Notes: generated from the letters alone by a model not told the origin. 37,482 bases of DNA from Planctomycetota bacterium (GCA_016235875.1 JACRII010000108.1:1-37482), one strand, 5' to 3'. Shown: positions 1-8,756, numbered from the stretch's first letter. Translations and numbers: made by a program.

Positions 1-1606
1 TCCATAAGCCTATGACAAGCAGGCTTAATATCATAAGGATAATGAATTTTACGGCGCTCTTTGTTGCAATCGCAAATGTTGCACTCAGAAACCCAGCGTC
101 TTTCAAATTGGGCAATGTGGTGTATCGGTCGCCCAGTAAATAAATTTTGCTTATGATGCCATGCCACGACCCGTAACCTGCCCTGAAGAGAAAGAAGACT
201 AAAAGGAACAGACTTATTGCAGCTACTGCACTAATTGTAATATACAAGAAGGCGGAGAGCTTTTTCTTTTTAGAGCCAGACTGGAAAGGGTTGTTATTTA
301 CTATAGTATTTTGCAGGTATTCAAAACCAAACCCTGAAAGCACCGAAAGAGAAAAAGCTACGATAAATATGAATTTGGAGTTCCCCCGAAACATGTTAAA
401 TCCCGGCACAATGGCATAAAGGATTTTAAAGAGCGGAGTAAATTTGCCCAGAGCGAGAATCGCGGTGATTAATGCCATAATAAGAAATGTCTTTGTGAAT
501 TTATTTCTATTATAAAATGAGGCAAGCGCGAACAGTATTAAGGGAATGATACCAACATACAGAGACATCTCCCAGAGGTAGTATCGCCCCCAGTATGGGG
601 TTTTTAGAGAATCCCCGAAGAATTCGGGAATGAAAAGGGTGATAAAATTTTCCGGCGCAAATGAGAACTGACCAACCCATTCGTATGAAAGCGTTTGCCG
701 GGTAGAATGTTTAATCATCTCAAAGGCCGGCAATAATTGAATGGCTGTAAGCAAGACGCCTATCGTGTATATAACAAAAACTCCCGATGCGTGATAACCG
801 ACATATTTCCAATTCTTGTGCTCTCCGAACTCCTGGATAATGCGGATGATAAAATATGCAGTCACAGCAATGGCGGTGTAAAAAAAGTATTGAGGGTGTC
901 CCGCCAAAATATTAAACGCAACCGCAACCCCTCCAAAGAATGCATATAAAAAATTTCTGTTACGAATAAATAGTTCTGAGAATAAAAGGATGAGGGGCAG
1001 CCATATCATCGTACACAGATTGGGCAGGTGTCCTGGATAGACATGAAATATCTGGGGCGCGCAGAACATAAATATAATGGATGAAACCAGGCAGCTCGAA
1101 CGTGAAAGCGTGTCTGAATACAATTGTGGATTTCGGACTTCGTCGTGAGCGCTCTGTCGAACGATTTCTGATTTCGGATTTAACTTTATAAATCTGAGAT
1201 ATAAATAGGTAAATACACCTGATAAAAATACATGGAGGATGATACTGTAATTGATAGCTACATGAATAGGGAATATGAGATAAATCAGATTGAGTGGATA
1301 GAATATGGCGGATTGCAATCCACCCACGAAGGGTGTCCCTCCGTAAATATACGGATTCCAGAGGGGCAGAACACCTTTCGCCAGGGTATTAAAACCAAAA
1401 TATCTCCAGTAAAAGAGCTGGTGCCTGGTGTCCATGTTCTGGTCGCTCAGTACACTCGAATCGTCAGGGACAACAACGTTATAGAAGTACGCCAGTGTAA
1501 GGAGAAATAGGGTCAGTATGGCGAACCAGTCGTATTTAGACCATGCCCTTGTTGGTTCTGAAATTGAGTGGAAGTATGATGTATTATCATGTAAATTGCA
1601 GGCCAT
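1..1606 (-). CDS. YfhO-family multispanning membrane protein, 3' end beyond the window
   Basis: An open minus-strand frame runs from an ATG at 1606 to the window edge, giving 535 codons without a stop. A first hydrophobic helix lies near residues 28-42. It is followed by the family-typical SDQNMDTRHQL and PLWNPYIYGGTPF (about residues 81-93), then many more membrane segments, and later GFNMFRGNSKF. These match the YfhO / GT-C-like membrane protein family, thought to act on lipid-linked sugars or teichoic/cell-surface glycans; the substrate here is unknown. The start is 22 bases after the stop of the DUF5615 gene, with only a weak purine stretch before it. Residues 143-161 (NPKSEIVRQSAHDEVRNPQ) are encoded by a genomic palindromic repeat inserted in frame after a membrane helix. 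The C-terminus is not visible. Confidence 0.85.
   Translation of the reverse strand, partial: MACNLHDNTSYFHSISEPTRAWSKYDWFAILTLFLLTLAYFYNVVVPDDSSVLSDQNMDTRHQLFYWRYFGFNTLAKGVLPLWNPYIYGGTPFVGGLQSAIFYPLNLIYLIFPIHVAINYSIILHVFLSGVFTYLYLRFIKLNPKSEIVRQSAHDEVRNPQLYSDTLSRSSCLVSSIIFMFCAPQIFHVYPGHLPNLCTMIWLPLILLFSELFIRNRNFLYAFFGGVAVAFNILAGHPQYFFYTAIAVTAYFIIRIIQEFGEHKNWKYVGYHASGVFVIYTIGVLLTAIQLLPAFEMIKHSTRQTLSYEWVGQFSFAPENFITLFIPEFFGDSLKTPYWGRYYLWEMSLYVGIIPLILFALASFYNRNKFTKTFLIMALITAILALGKFTPLFKILYAIVPGFNMFRGNSKFIFIVAFSLSVLSGFGFEYLQNTIVNNNPFQSGSKKKKLSAFLYITISAVAAISLFLLVFFLFRAGYGSWHGIISKIYLLGDRYTTLPNLKDAGFLSATFAIATKSAVKFIILMILSLLVIGLW
1136..1165 (+). repeat. 30-bp palindromic element, copy 1 (inside the YfhO gene)
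   Basis: The copy has the core CTTCGTCGTGAGCGCTC followed by a TGTCGAACGAT arm. The same core recurs at 5318, 8617, 13791 (reversed), 14416 and 36597 (reversed). Here it lies inside a coding frame without breaking it and is flanked by ATTTCGGATT-type short repeats. Confidence 0.9.
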
Positions 1607-1627
1607 TCTCTTGTGCTCTTTGTATTC

Positions 1628-1993
1628 CTATGGAATGGGTAATTTTCGGATACGAAGAGCAGCGTCTTCTAGCACCACAATTGCACCTTCCAGCAGCGGT
1701 TTTTCAATTTCTGCCCATACGTCCGTAATCCGAACAAACAAGTTATCAGGGTGAGTATTGCGAAGTCGAACAATAATAACAGAAGGTGATAATTTACCAG
1801 AAAAAGCCAGTAAATTACTATAGTCAAGATCGTGTGTTATAATAATTTCTTGATTTCTTCTGGCATCATCCACAATTGTTGTATCACTTGCTTTAGCCAT
1901 ACCGATATCGCCCAAATGACGGTAACTGTGCCCTTTTGTTGTTAGTCGTCTGCCAAGCCTTCGTGATACATTCATGTTTAATAAAAATTTCAT
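1628..1993 (-). CDS. DUF5615 PIN-like protein, probable toxin
   Basis: This 121-residue protein begins [17 protein letters not shown] and contains [17 protein letters not shown], then an [13 protein letters not shown] segment near residues 50-62. This is the layout of DUF5615 PIN-like proteins, which resemble VapC ribonuclease toxins. The canonical first acidic residue (usually D in FLLDENL) is N here (FLLNMNV), so one PIN-type metal ligand may be changed. ASD and THDLD keep acidic positions. Its ATG overlaps the stop of the upstream DUF433 gene by four bases, the usual antitoxin-toxin coupling. Family assignment is from recognised motifs; nuclease activity is inferred. The YfhO gene follows after 21 bases. 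Confidence 0.8.
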   Translation of the reverse strand: MKFLLNMNVSRRLGRRLTTKGHSYRHLGDIGMAKASDTTIVDDARRNQEIIITHDLDYSNLLAFSGKLSPSVIIVRLRNTHPDNLFVRITDVWAEIEKPLLEGAIVVLEDAALRIRKLPIP

Positions 1994-2241
1994 TTAGTAG
2001 CCACAGCTTCTAAAGGTACGACCCTTTCTTCCATAACCCAGGCGGCATAACCCAGTGCCTGGTAAATGTCCTCTTTCTCTAATTCAGGCCATTCTTTAAG
2101 AATATCATCCACAGTCATTCCAGAACTAAGATAATTAAGAACAGAAGCAACAGGCATTCTCAACCCACGAATGCAGGGTTTCCCAAAACATTTTGCTGGA
2201 TCCAGGGTAATCCTATTGAATTTATAATGGCGTATTTCCAT
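1990..2241 (-). CDS. DUF433 antitoxin-like protein
   Basis: This 83-residue protein carries the DUF433 signature: [22 protein letters not shown] followed by a helix-turn-helix-like part ([25 protein letters not shown]). DUF433 proteins are VapB-like antitoxins that usually sit before a DUF5615 toxin, as here. An AAGAGG ribosome-binding site lies about seven bases before the ATG. The pair probably self-regulates through the N-terminal DNA-binding part, by analogy with related systems. The 217 bases upstream up to the divergent gene at 2459 are AT-rich and hold no recognised gene. Confidence 0.85.
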   Translation of the reverse strand: MEIRHYKFNRITLDPAKCFGKPCIRGLRMPVASVLNYLSSGMTVDDILKEWPELEKEDIYQALGYAAWVMEERVVPLEAVATK

Positions 2242-2458
2242 ACTCGCCTCTTATTTGTTGGTTAAAAATTGCAATTTGAAAACGTTCGGTAGTCAAACCG
2301 ACTTTTAAAAGATCAGAATTCTCGATTGTATCTGGTAGAAGTTTTGTAAATACTTCGTCCTTTAGATATAAATGTACTACAGATTTGTAATATGTTAAGA
2401 TTTGGATAAAAGCGATAAAAATTAGTTTACTCTTTTAATAAGTCATTTCAAGTAAAAT

Positions 2459-5092
2459 ATGCAAAACAAAAGAGCGCTTACCCTAGTTTTTCTGTGTATT
2501 GCAGCTATTGGCTGTTATGCAACCATTGCCCAGGTGATGTTGATTCGTGAGTTCCTGAATATCTTTTATGGCAATGAGTTGTGCCTGGGTATCGTTTTTG
2601 GCGCATGGTTTCTTGGCATCGCGACCGGCGCATTTGCGGGAGCCAAAATCGAGCATACCTTTAAACATGCATTCACTGTTTTTGTGATTACGTTGATGGT
2701 TATGTGTTTTGTATTACCCGTGCAAATTGTTTTTGTGCGTGGTATACGCGGCCTTTTGAGTGTTGGAGTCGGTGAATACATTTCCATCCTGCCATTACTT
2801 CTCACCTCTATCGGACTAATCCTTCCTTTTAGTTTTATTATTGGTTTCGTCTTCCCGTTCTCATCAAAGGTTGTGTGGGATGTTACCGTATCGCGGCGAA
2901 GCCGTAACCAAAAAACAATTTCGGATTTTAGATTGCAGAATTCGGATTTATTATCCAACTCCAAATCTGAAATCCACAGTCCGGAATCCGCAATCCGAAA
3001 TGAGAACAATCAAAACTCTCAACATATAACCATCGATAATAAAGACCCTGCCATAGATATAGGAATGGTTTACATCATAGAATCCATGGGCAGCCTCTTT
3101 GGAGGACTCGTTTTTTCGTTTTTCCTGGTCGCAAGATTTCATCCGTTTAAAATTATCACACTGCTGAATACAGGTTTGTTTGTTCTTTTATTCTTTTTAC
3201 TTTTCAATTTTCACAGAAAGGGACAAGTCTATTCCCGTGAAGAAGAGCATAAGAAGACAAAAAGGTATTTGGGCCTTATTTCTCTGGGTATGGCATTGGT
3301 TATGATAGTGGTTTTGTTTTCGCCAATCTCTGACAGTGCTGAGGCATTGTCTGCAAAAATGCGATGGAAAACATTGAACCCCCATATTGAATTGGTGGCC
3401 TCGGCAGATTCCAAATACCAGCATATCGACATTGGCAAACAGGCCGAACAATACAACATTTATCTCAATGGACAATACGCCTCTTCCTTTCCAAATGAAT
3501 ACGAATACGCCCAGATTGCCCATCTGGTAATGACCCAGCATCCATCGCCGAAACACGTGCTCTTGATTGGTTCTGGATTGGGTGGACTCATTTCAGAAAT
3601 GCTTCGGCACCCTATAGAATCGTTGGATTACGTGGAACTGGACCAAAATCTCTTGCAAATTTCTGACAAGTATCTTTCTCCTTCGGATAGGCAGGCACTT
3701 TCAGACAGTCGGGTAACGATAATTCATCAGGACGGTCGTTATTACGTAAAAAACACCCCAAAAAGACAGCACTATGACATCATTCTGGTAAATACTCCAG
3801 ACCCTTCAACTGCCTTCCTCAACCGTTTCTATACCTTGGAATTTTTTAGGGAGGCCCAGAAAATTTTAAAGTCTGATGGTGTTTTGATCGCTTCGGTTAG
3901 TTCGGCGGTTACCTATATCGGCAAAGAAGTTGGGAGTTATACGGGTTCTCTCTATCGCACCCTGCATGAGGCCTTTCAAAAGGTATTGGTGACACCGGGT
4001 CAAACCAACTCCTACTTTGCATGCAACAAGGACGGTGTCATTACCCTGAACATTGAAACACTCATGGAACGATATCGAAAATCTCAGGTAAAATCCAATT
4101 ACTTTACCGAATACCTTTTTTATACCCTGCTTCAGCCAGAGCAGGTTAAATTTATTGAAAATCAACTGAGCCAGAGAAGGGACTTGCTTGTCAATACCGA
4201 TGCAAGACCCGTTACCTATTTTTTAAACCTTGTATTATGGGATTCGCTTACGGGTGGGCGTTTGCATGGATTATTTCACGGTTTAAAAGATGTGAAATTA
4301 CAATGGTTCCTCATCCCCATAGTGATTGCACTTGCAGGCAGAATAATCTATATGGTTATAAAATCTCCGAAGACTTCTTCTGGTGATAGGCAATTAGAGT
4401 CTACTGAAGAATTTAACCCTTATTACACCAAACAACTAAAGACTAATTGCCTCATTGCCTTGGCCACAACGGGGTTTACCGGTATTGCCCTGGAAATTGT
4501 GCTTCTCTACGCCTTCCAAAATATCTACGGCTACATCTATGAAAGGATGGGTGTCATTGTTGCCGTCTTTATGCTGGGACTTGCACTCGGAGGATACCTT
4601 ATGAACCAAATTATTAAAAAAATCCGAAATCCGAAACCTGTCCTCGACTTTGATCGGGGACCCGAAATCTCAAATCGCTGCTTGCTGCCCATTGTAGTTG
4701 ACTCCCATTATTGGGTGAAAATATTATTAATCATGCAGGGGTTTATCGGGTTCTATGCGATCATTTTGCCGTTTATAATCCACGCACTGTCTTCCTATTC
4801 AATTGCGGCAGAGGTTGGATTGACCTGTTTCATTGGTATTGCAGGGGTATTGGCGGGCTTGGAATTTCCACTGGTCAACAAGCTATTTATGCAAAGCAAC
4901 AAAGATATGGCGGTATCCGCAGGGGTGACGTACAGCGCCGACCATATCGGTGCCATTTTAGGGGCGATACTGACAGGGGTAATCTGCGTCCCGCTTCTGG
5001 GCGTATTCGGGACGTGTCTGATCCTGGCTGTACTTAAAATATCAAGCTTAGTTTTGATAGCTTTTTCAATATTATTGCGTAAAAGAATTTGA
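2459..5092 (+). CDS. Membrane-embedded spermidine synthase-like protein
   Basis: This 877-residue protein has an N-terminal block of membrane helices (residues 1-145 and about 195-295). A cytosolic-type methyltransferase fold of the spermidine/spermine synthase class follows, with motif I LLIGSGLGG near residues 367-376, the acidic YVELD near 391-395, and DIILVNTPDP near 440. A second block of helices fills residues 655-877. This matches the fused-MFS/spermidine synthase family of bacterial membrane proteins; true polyamine synthesis is unproven. The gene looks monocistronic with no clear ribosome-binding site. Two stretches are oddly hydrophilic and repeat-encoded: residues about 144-188 and about 719-738. 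Both keep the frame open and fall between conserved blocks. Confidence 0.8.
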   Translation: MQNKRALTLVFLCIAAIGCYATIAQVMLIREFLNIFYGNELCLGIVFGAWFLGIATGAFAGAKIEHTFKHAFTVFVITLMVMCFVLPVQIVFVRGIRGLLSVGVGEYISILPLLLTSIGLILPFSFIIGFVFPFSSKVVWDVTVSRRSRNQKTISDFRLQNSDLLSNSKSEIHSPESAIRNENNQNSQHITIDNKDPAIDIGMVYIIESMGSLFGGLVFSFFLVARFHPFKIITLLNTGLFVLLFFLLFNFHRKGQVYSREEEHKKTKRYLGLISLGMALVMIVVLFSPISDSAEALSAKMRWKTLNPHIELVASADSKYQHIDIGKQAEQYNIYLNGQYASSFPNEYEYAQIAHLVMTQHPSPKHVLLIGSGLGGLISEMLRHPIESLDYVELDQNLLQISDKYLSPSDRQALSDSRVTIIHQDGRYYVKNTPKRQHYDIILVNTPDPSTAFLNRFYTLEFFREAQKILKSDGVLIASVSSAVTYIGKEVGSYTGSLYRTLHEAFQKVLVTPGQTNSYFACNKDGVITLNIETLMERYRKSQVKSNYFTEYLFYTLLQPEQVKFIENQLSQRRDLLVNTDARPVTYFLNLVLWDSLTGGRLHGLFHGLKDVKLQWFLIPIVIALAGRIIYMVIKSPKTSSGDRQLESTEEFNPYYTKQLKTNCLIALATTGFTGIALEIVLLYAFQNIYGYIYERMGVIVAVFMLGLALGGYLMNQIIKKIRNPKPVLDFDRGPEISNRCLLPIVVDSHYWVKILLIMQGFIGFYAIILPFIIHALSSYSIAAEVGLTCFIGIAGVLAGLEFPLVNKLFMQSNKDMAVSAGVTYSADHIGAILGAILTGVICVPLLGVFGTCLILAVLKISSLVLIAFSILLRKRI
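2918..3001. repeat. In-frame imperfect inverted repeat inside the spermidine-synthase-like gene
   Basis: ATTTCGGATTTTAGATTGC at the left is mirrored by CCGCAATCCGAAAT at the right around a short spacer. The translated residues (QKTISDFRLQ to AIRNENN) lack the hydrophobicity of their neighbours. Similar (AATCCGAAAT)-type units occur at 4618 and at 1125-1181 in the YfhO gene. Confidence 0.75.
4614..4672. repeat. Second in-frame repeat in the spermidine-synthase-like gene
   Basis: Short units ATCCGAAATCCGAAA are followed by a hairpin-forming GTCCTCGA-CTTTGA-TCGGGGAC. The encoded peptide is roughly KKIRNPKPVLDFDRGPEI, between two membrane helices. Confidence 0.65.
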
Positions 5093-5126
5093 GGAAAATT
5101 GCTATAATATTTAGAATATTTTAACG

Positions 5127-5154
5127 TAAGGGGCAGGTTTCAACCCTGCCCCTA
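5127..5154. repeat. GC-rich hairpin in the 5093-5501 intergenic region
   Basis: GGGGCAGG and CCTGCCCC pair around TTTCAAC. There is no following T-run, so it is not a classical intrinsic terminator, although it could slow transcription after the preceding gene. The 5093-5501 spacer holds no gene, only this and further palindromes. Confidence 0.6.
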
Positions 5155-5182
5155 CACGGATGTTCTTTGTGGTTATCGCTGG

Positions 5183-5202
5183 TTCAATCGTCCTCGATTG
5201 AA
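5183..5202. repeat. GGTTCAATCG palindrome, copy A
   Basis: TTCAATCG and CGATTGAA pair around TCCT, with GCTGG just before. It belongs to the same family as 5265-5291 and 8717-8740 and the outer arms of 36587-36644. Confidence 0.8.
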
Positions 5203-5264
5203 TCGAAACATTTGTTTTTTTGTTGCTGATATTTATTAAAAGCCCTTAGCCCTGTTCGAAATAA

Positions 5265-5291
5265 CTGGTTCAATCTACAAGATTGAACCAG
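5265..5291. repeat. GGTTCAATCG palindrome, copy B (perfect 12-bp stem)
   Basis: CTGGTTCAATCT and AGATTGAACCAG pair exactly around a three-base loop (ACA). The stem matches the outer arms of the composite element at 36587. Confidence 0.85.
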
Positions 5292-5317
5292 CCTTGAAAA
5301 ATTAGTTCCTCCCCCTT

Positions 5318-5345
5318 GACTTCGTCGTGAGCTCAGTCGAACGAT
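5318..5345 (+). repeat. 30-bp palindromic element, copy 2 (nested in another palindrome)
   Basis: This is a shorter version (GAGCTCAG at the centre in place of GAGCGCTCAG). It sits between CCTCCCCCTT and TGGGGGAGG, which would otherwise pair. That suggests insertion into an older hairpin. Confidence 0.85.
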
Positions 5346-5369
5346 GGGGGAGGCTAGGTGGGGGTGAAA

Positions 5370-5421
5370 GAGAAATGTCGACCACCCTCCCCTAACCCCT
5401 CCCATAGAGGGAGGGGGGTTA
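5370..5421. repeat. CCCCTAACCCCTCCC / GGGAGGGG palindrome
   Basis: ACCCTCCCCTAACCCCTCCC is followed by ATAGAGGGAGGGGGG. It is the same sequence type as the repeat-encoded region inside the U32 gene (35515-35560). Confidence 0.7.
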
Positions 5422-5501
5422 TTTGTAACTTATCGATGTACCAACAGAAAAACCTGAAGAACCTTTAAAATAAAGCATTTTATGGAGTATAGATAAAAAA
5501 C

Positions 5502-8141
5502 ATGAAAAAGATAATTGCGATTATAATGATATCCATCTGGATGGGATGCCAATTGTGTTACGGTGAAACTCAAAACAACCAAATACAGTCCATGTTCAAG
5601 GAAACGCAACAAGCAGCAGTATTCTATCTGGATAATGGCATGGAAGTTATCCTTGTTGAAAATCACGCCAATCCAATGATCGCTGTGGTTGCTATTGTTA
5701 AGACCGGCAGCCGGAATGAAGATGAGGCCAGCAATGGATCTGCCCATTTCCTCGAGCACCTCTTGTTCAACGGCACAAAAGCACGCACACAGAAACAGAT
5801 TTACGATGAAATGGATTTTTACGGCGGCTACAATAACGCCCATACCGGGCCGGATTATACCAACTACATGATCCTCATGCCGAACGAGTATATCGCTCAG
5901 GGAATGGATATTCAGGCAGACATGCTCTTTAATTCTACCCTGCCTGATGAAAAGTTCGAAAAGGAACGCGGTATCGTTATAGAAGAGATTGGAAAGGGCG
6001 CAGACCGGCCAGAACATCAGGTAAGCAATCACTTCCTGAAGGTATTTTACGCAGGCACGCCGTACGAACGCCCGGTGCTTGGGACGGTTTCCACTATTTC
6101 ACATCTAAAACGAGAACGTGTATGGGATTATTACAAGACCTGGTATGTACCGAATAATATGACCATGATGGTGATAGGCGATTTTTCAACGTCAGAAATG
6201 GTGGAACTGGTGAAAAAAAAGTACGGTACATACCCGGCAGGACAAATACCTGAGCACAGAACCATAAAACTGAGTCCGCCTGAAAGATTACGCATTATCA
6301 AGGCAAATGGTATGGGTAAGTTTCCCAAGGATCGCCAATATCTGACCATGGGTTATCTCTTGCCGCCGCCAGTTTCTGATGATTTTCAGTCGCTGGTATT
6401 GCTGTCAGAATTTTTAGGTGGCAGAGATAATTCTGTCCTGAAAACGTTATTCATGCAGGAACAAAACAAAGACCTTGTTATTGACATTGGTACAAGCGTT
6501 GATTTCAATAGCGACTTTTCTACATTGCAAATATCCGCAGAACTCCCCATAAATATTGACGTGGAACATGTAGTAGAACTGATTACACAGGCGGTACGGG
6601 ATATGAAAAAGACTGCTGTCCCTGCAAGCGAAGTGCAATCAACGCTGATAGCCAGGGCAACACATGAGATTTATTTGCAGGAAAGCCTGCACTATTACGG
6701 CATGATGAAATCCGGTTATCTGGCGGCGGGTGGATATGCCTTCCTCCGTGATTATATGGACGGTTTGCTGAAGGTAACGCCTCAATCAATACAGAAGGCA
6801 GCGGCGCAATATCTAAGCGCACAAATGCCTGTGGTTGCACTCATGTCTCCTCCGGTCGAGAAAACAGCAGGCGAAACCGCCACCCGATCACCCAACCAAT
6901 ACTCCATGGAAAAACTGGAAAATGGCCTCACCGTGGTAATAAAGGAAAACCAGGATAGCAGGGTTATAGGAATACACTTGCTGGCAAAGGAACGCAGCCT
7001 GAGTGAGGGCAAAGAGAAGTGGGGTTTGACGGAGATATTGCAGAGAATACTTTCTGAGGGTGGTACGACCGAACACCCCGATAAAGCATTCTACCAAACA
7101 TTAGAATCCATGGGCGCTGAATTAAAACTCTATGACGACCCTGAAATCCCGTTTGACGACTATTACAATACTCCACGCTTCGCATACATGCGTTTGAAAC
7201 TGGTGGACACCTTTTTTGAGCAGGGATTGAAACTCCTTGCAGAAATGGTACGACAGCCCAATCTCTCAGAAAAGGCATACAATGAGGCAAAGAAGCAGGT
7301 CATGATACTCTCCGAAAACGACACGATGAGCACTCCCAGGGTGGCAGATAGAATATTTTACGATAATTTGTTCAAAAATAATCCCGGCTTCGGCTGGTTG
7401 TCCGGCAAGAGAGAACAACTGGAAAAGATTCAACTGGAAGATGTGAAAGCCTTTTATGGTAAGTTTTACAATCCTTCAAACCTTATTCTGGCTGTCTCCG
7501 GTAATATTCCCATTGATAAAGCCCTGGCAATGGTAAAGCAAAGCTTTGGCGGTGTTTGGGGCGATGCAGGCTGTCAGCCGCCCGCATTTACACCGGAATT
7601 CAAGACGCTTGGTACTACAGTCCGTGAAAAAGTCGGCAAACAACAATCATATATCTCTGTGGCAAATACATGTGATGTGAGCGAGGAAGATCAACCGGCG
7701 CTTTACGTAATGGAAACCATCTTTAGCGACAGACTCGCCTTCAACCTGCGTGAAAAGCAGGGTCTTGCCTACAGTATTGGTGTTTCCTTCCATAAATACC
7801 GGGGTGTTCAGTGGTATCGTATCTCAATGGGTACACGACCGGAAAACATCGAGCAGGCTATAAAAGGTATTCGTGACGAGATTAGTTCCATGCGTGAAAC
7901 TAAGATTGAGGAAAAAGAGGTGCAAAAGACCATAAATGTTATTTTAGGACGTCGTGGCATGCGGCGGCTGGACCGTGTGAATCAGGCGTATTACATCAGC
8001 ATGAAGGTGCTTGATGACAAAGTGCCCGAAGCAGATGAGCAAGAGGCTGAAAAACTGAAAAAGGTTACGGTACAGGACGTGGAACGCCTGGCCAGAAAAG
8101 TCTTCCAGAACGACAATCATTTAATCGTAATTGCAGAATAG
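5502..8141 (+). CDS. M16 family zinc peptidase with two fused halves
   Basis: This 879-residue protein has a signal peptide (MKKIIAIIMISIWMGCQLCYG), so it is probably exported; the Cys at 16 only weakly fits a lipobox. The N-terminal half carries the inverted zinc motif HFLEH (H82, E85, H86) in SAHFLEHLLFNGT, and the downstream EKERGIVIEEI that supplies the third ligand. The C-terminal half (from about residue 465) repeats the fold but has KWGLTEILQRILSEGGT where the motif would be, so it is the usual inactive half. RRXY-like parts appear late (LREKQGLAYSIG). Length fits the fused pitrilysin/PqqL-type proteins. GGAG lies 16 bases before the ATG. It probably degrades peptides in the periplasm-like space. 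Confidence 0.9.
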   Translation: MKKIIAIIMISIWMGCQLCYGETQNNQIQSMFKETQQAAVFYLDNGMEVILVENHANPMIAVVAIVKTGSRNEDEASNGSAHFLEHLLFNGTKARTQKQIYDEMDFYGGYNNAHTGPDYTNYMILMPNEYIAQGMDIQADMLFNSTLPDEKFEKERGIVIEEIGKGADRPEHQVSNHFLKVFYAGTPYERPVLGTVSTISHLKRERVWDYYKTWYVPNNMTMMVIGDFSTSEMVELVKKKYGTYPAGQIPEHRTIKLSPPERLRIIKANGMGKFPKDRQYLTMGYLLPPPVSDDFQSLVLLSEFLGGRDNSVLKTLFMQEQNKDLVIDIGTSVDFNSDFSTLQISAELPINIDVEHVVELITQAVRDMKKTAVPASEVQSTLIARATHEIYLQESLHYYGMMKSGYLAAGGYAFLRDYMDGLLKVTPQSIQKAAAQYLSAQMPVVALMSPPVEKTAGETATRSPNQYSMEKLENGLTVVIKENQDSRVIGIHLLAKERSLSEGKEKWGLTEILQRILSEGGTTEHPDKAFYQTLESMGAELKLYDDPEIPFDDYYNTPRFAYMRLKLVDTFFEQGLKLLAEMVRQPNLSEKAYNEAKKQVMILSENDTMSTPRVADRIFYDNLFKNNPGFGWLSGKREQLEKIQLEDVKAFYGKFYNPSNLILAVSGNIPIDKALAMVKQSFGGVWGDAGCQPPAFTPEFKTLGTTVREKVGKQQSYISVANTCDVSEEDQPALYVMETIFSDRLAFNLREKQGLAYSIGVSFHKYRGVQWYRISMGTRPENIEQAIKGIRDEISSMRETKIEEKEVQKTINVILGRRGMRRLDRVNQAYYISMKVLDDKVPEADEQEAEKLKKVTVQDVERLARKVFQNDNHLIVIAE

Positions 8142-8257
8142 AGAATTTTTGCCACGAATCAACACGAAAAGACACGAATAATTTTGAGTTGTGTTTTGGG
8201 TTTTTCAAGTAATAGGGGGAAGCCTTAGGTTTTCATTTTAAAAAAGAGACACGTCTA

Positions 8258-8288
8258 TCCCCTCTAAAAAGAGGGGTTAGGGGTGTGT
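8258..8288. repeat. CCCCTCTAAAAAGAGGGG hairpin with TTAGGGGTGTG tail
   Basis: A perfect stem CCCCTCT/AGAGGGG. The same unit with the same tail type occurs in the inverted pair at 12135-12212. The rest of 8142-8352 is low-complexity repeat DNA (CACGAATCAACACGAAAAGA; CTTTGTGACTTTGTGGCA). Confidence 0.8.
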
Positions 8289-8352
8289 TTTGGTTTTGTT
8301 TTTAATTCGTGCCTTTGTGACTTTGTGGCAGAAAAAGCCATGGAGGGAGAAA

Positions 8353-8589
8353 TTGGACAAAAATAAACCGAAGCCAGTTTCAATAAAAATAGAGAAGGAA
8401 CTCCACGTCTGTCCGAATTGCGGGTATGACGATGGTTTCCACACCTCATTTGTACGGACAACAAAAGACACCTGCAAAATCATTCTCATCTGCCCAAGCT
8501 GCCACGCCAGGTACGATCCTGATTGGACTGTTGACATACATAGTTCACCGCAAAGAGCGCGAAGAACGCAGAGGAAAAAATCTGTATAA
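8353..8589 (+). CDS. Small zinc-ribbon protein
   Basis: This is a 78-residue protein if translation begins at the TTG at 8353, which has GGAGGGA seven bases upstream. A longer ATG-started frame from 8290 runs through repeat DNA and lacks such a site. Two Cys pairs are visible, CPNCGYDDGF near residue 21 and CPSCHARYDPDW near residue 51, spaced as in a zinc ribbon. No enzymatic domain is present. The last dozen residues (SSPQRARRTQRKKSV) are encoded by a common genomic repeat (CGCAAAGAGCGCGAAGAACG), so the natural C-terminus may have been replaced. Its function is not recognised. It is probably cytoplasmic. Confidence 0.6.
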   Translation: MDKNKPKPVSIKIEKELHVCPNCGYDDGFHTSFVRTTKDTCKIILICPSCHARYDPDWTVDIHSSPQRARRTQRKKSV

Positions 8590-8598
8590 TTTGTCTGT

Positions 8599-8654
8599 GG
8601 TGGTTCACCCATTGCAGACTTCGTCGTGAGCGCTTAGTCGAACGATTGAACCAG
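8599..8654 (-). repeat. Composite 58-bp element, copy 1 (contains palindromic element copy 3)
   Basis: Outer arms are GGTGGTTCACCC and GATTGAACCAGAC, enclosing the 30-bp element at 8617-8646. Its reverse complement matches 36587-36644 nearly base for base, so the whole unit behaves as one repeat. Confidence 0.85.
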
Positions 8655-8716
8655 ACATTTTAAACCGTACAATAGATTTTGAACTAGCACAAGCAGTAAA
8701 ATATGCCAAATGTTTC

Positions 8717-8740
8717 GGTTCAATCGAGGACGATTGAACC
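8717..8740. repeat. GGTTCAATCG palindrome, copy C
   Basis: GGTTCAATCG and CGATTGAACC form a perfect 10-bp stem with an AGGA loop. It sits just after the 3' end of the minus-strand HEPN-like gene and might act in its transcript end; there is no T-run. Confidence 0.8.
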
Positions 8741-8756
8741 AGCAAAGTTCAATGAT

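Noticed and set aside
737-1754. Plus-strand open frames over 737-949, 1232-1510 and 1518-1754
   Set aside because: They lie opposite the YfhO and DUF5615 frames, which have coherent membrane or family motifs; the plus frames have none.
2209-2425. About 70-codon minus-strand open stretch upstream of the DUF433 gene (contains VHLYLKDEVFTKLLPD)
   Set aside because: It has no start codon or ribosome-binding site and I recognise no family. It could be a gene remnant but is below my threshold.
5127-5154. Intrinsic terminator after the spermidine-synthase-like gene
   Set aside because: A good stem but no T-run follows; kept only as a repeat.
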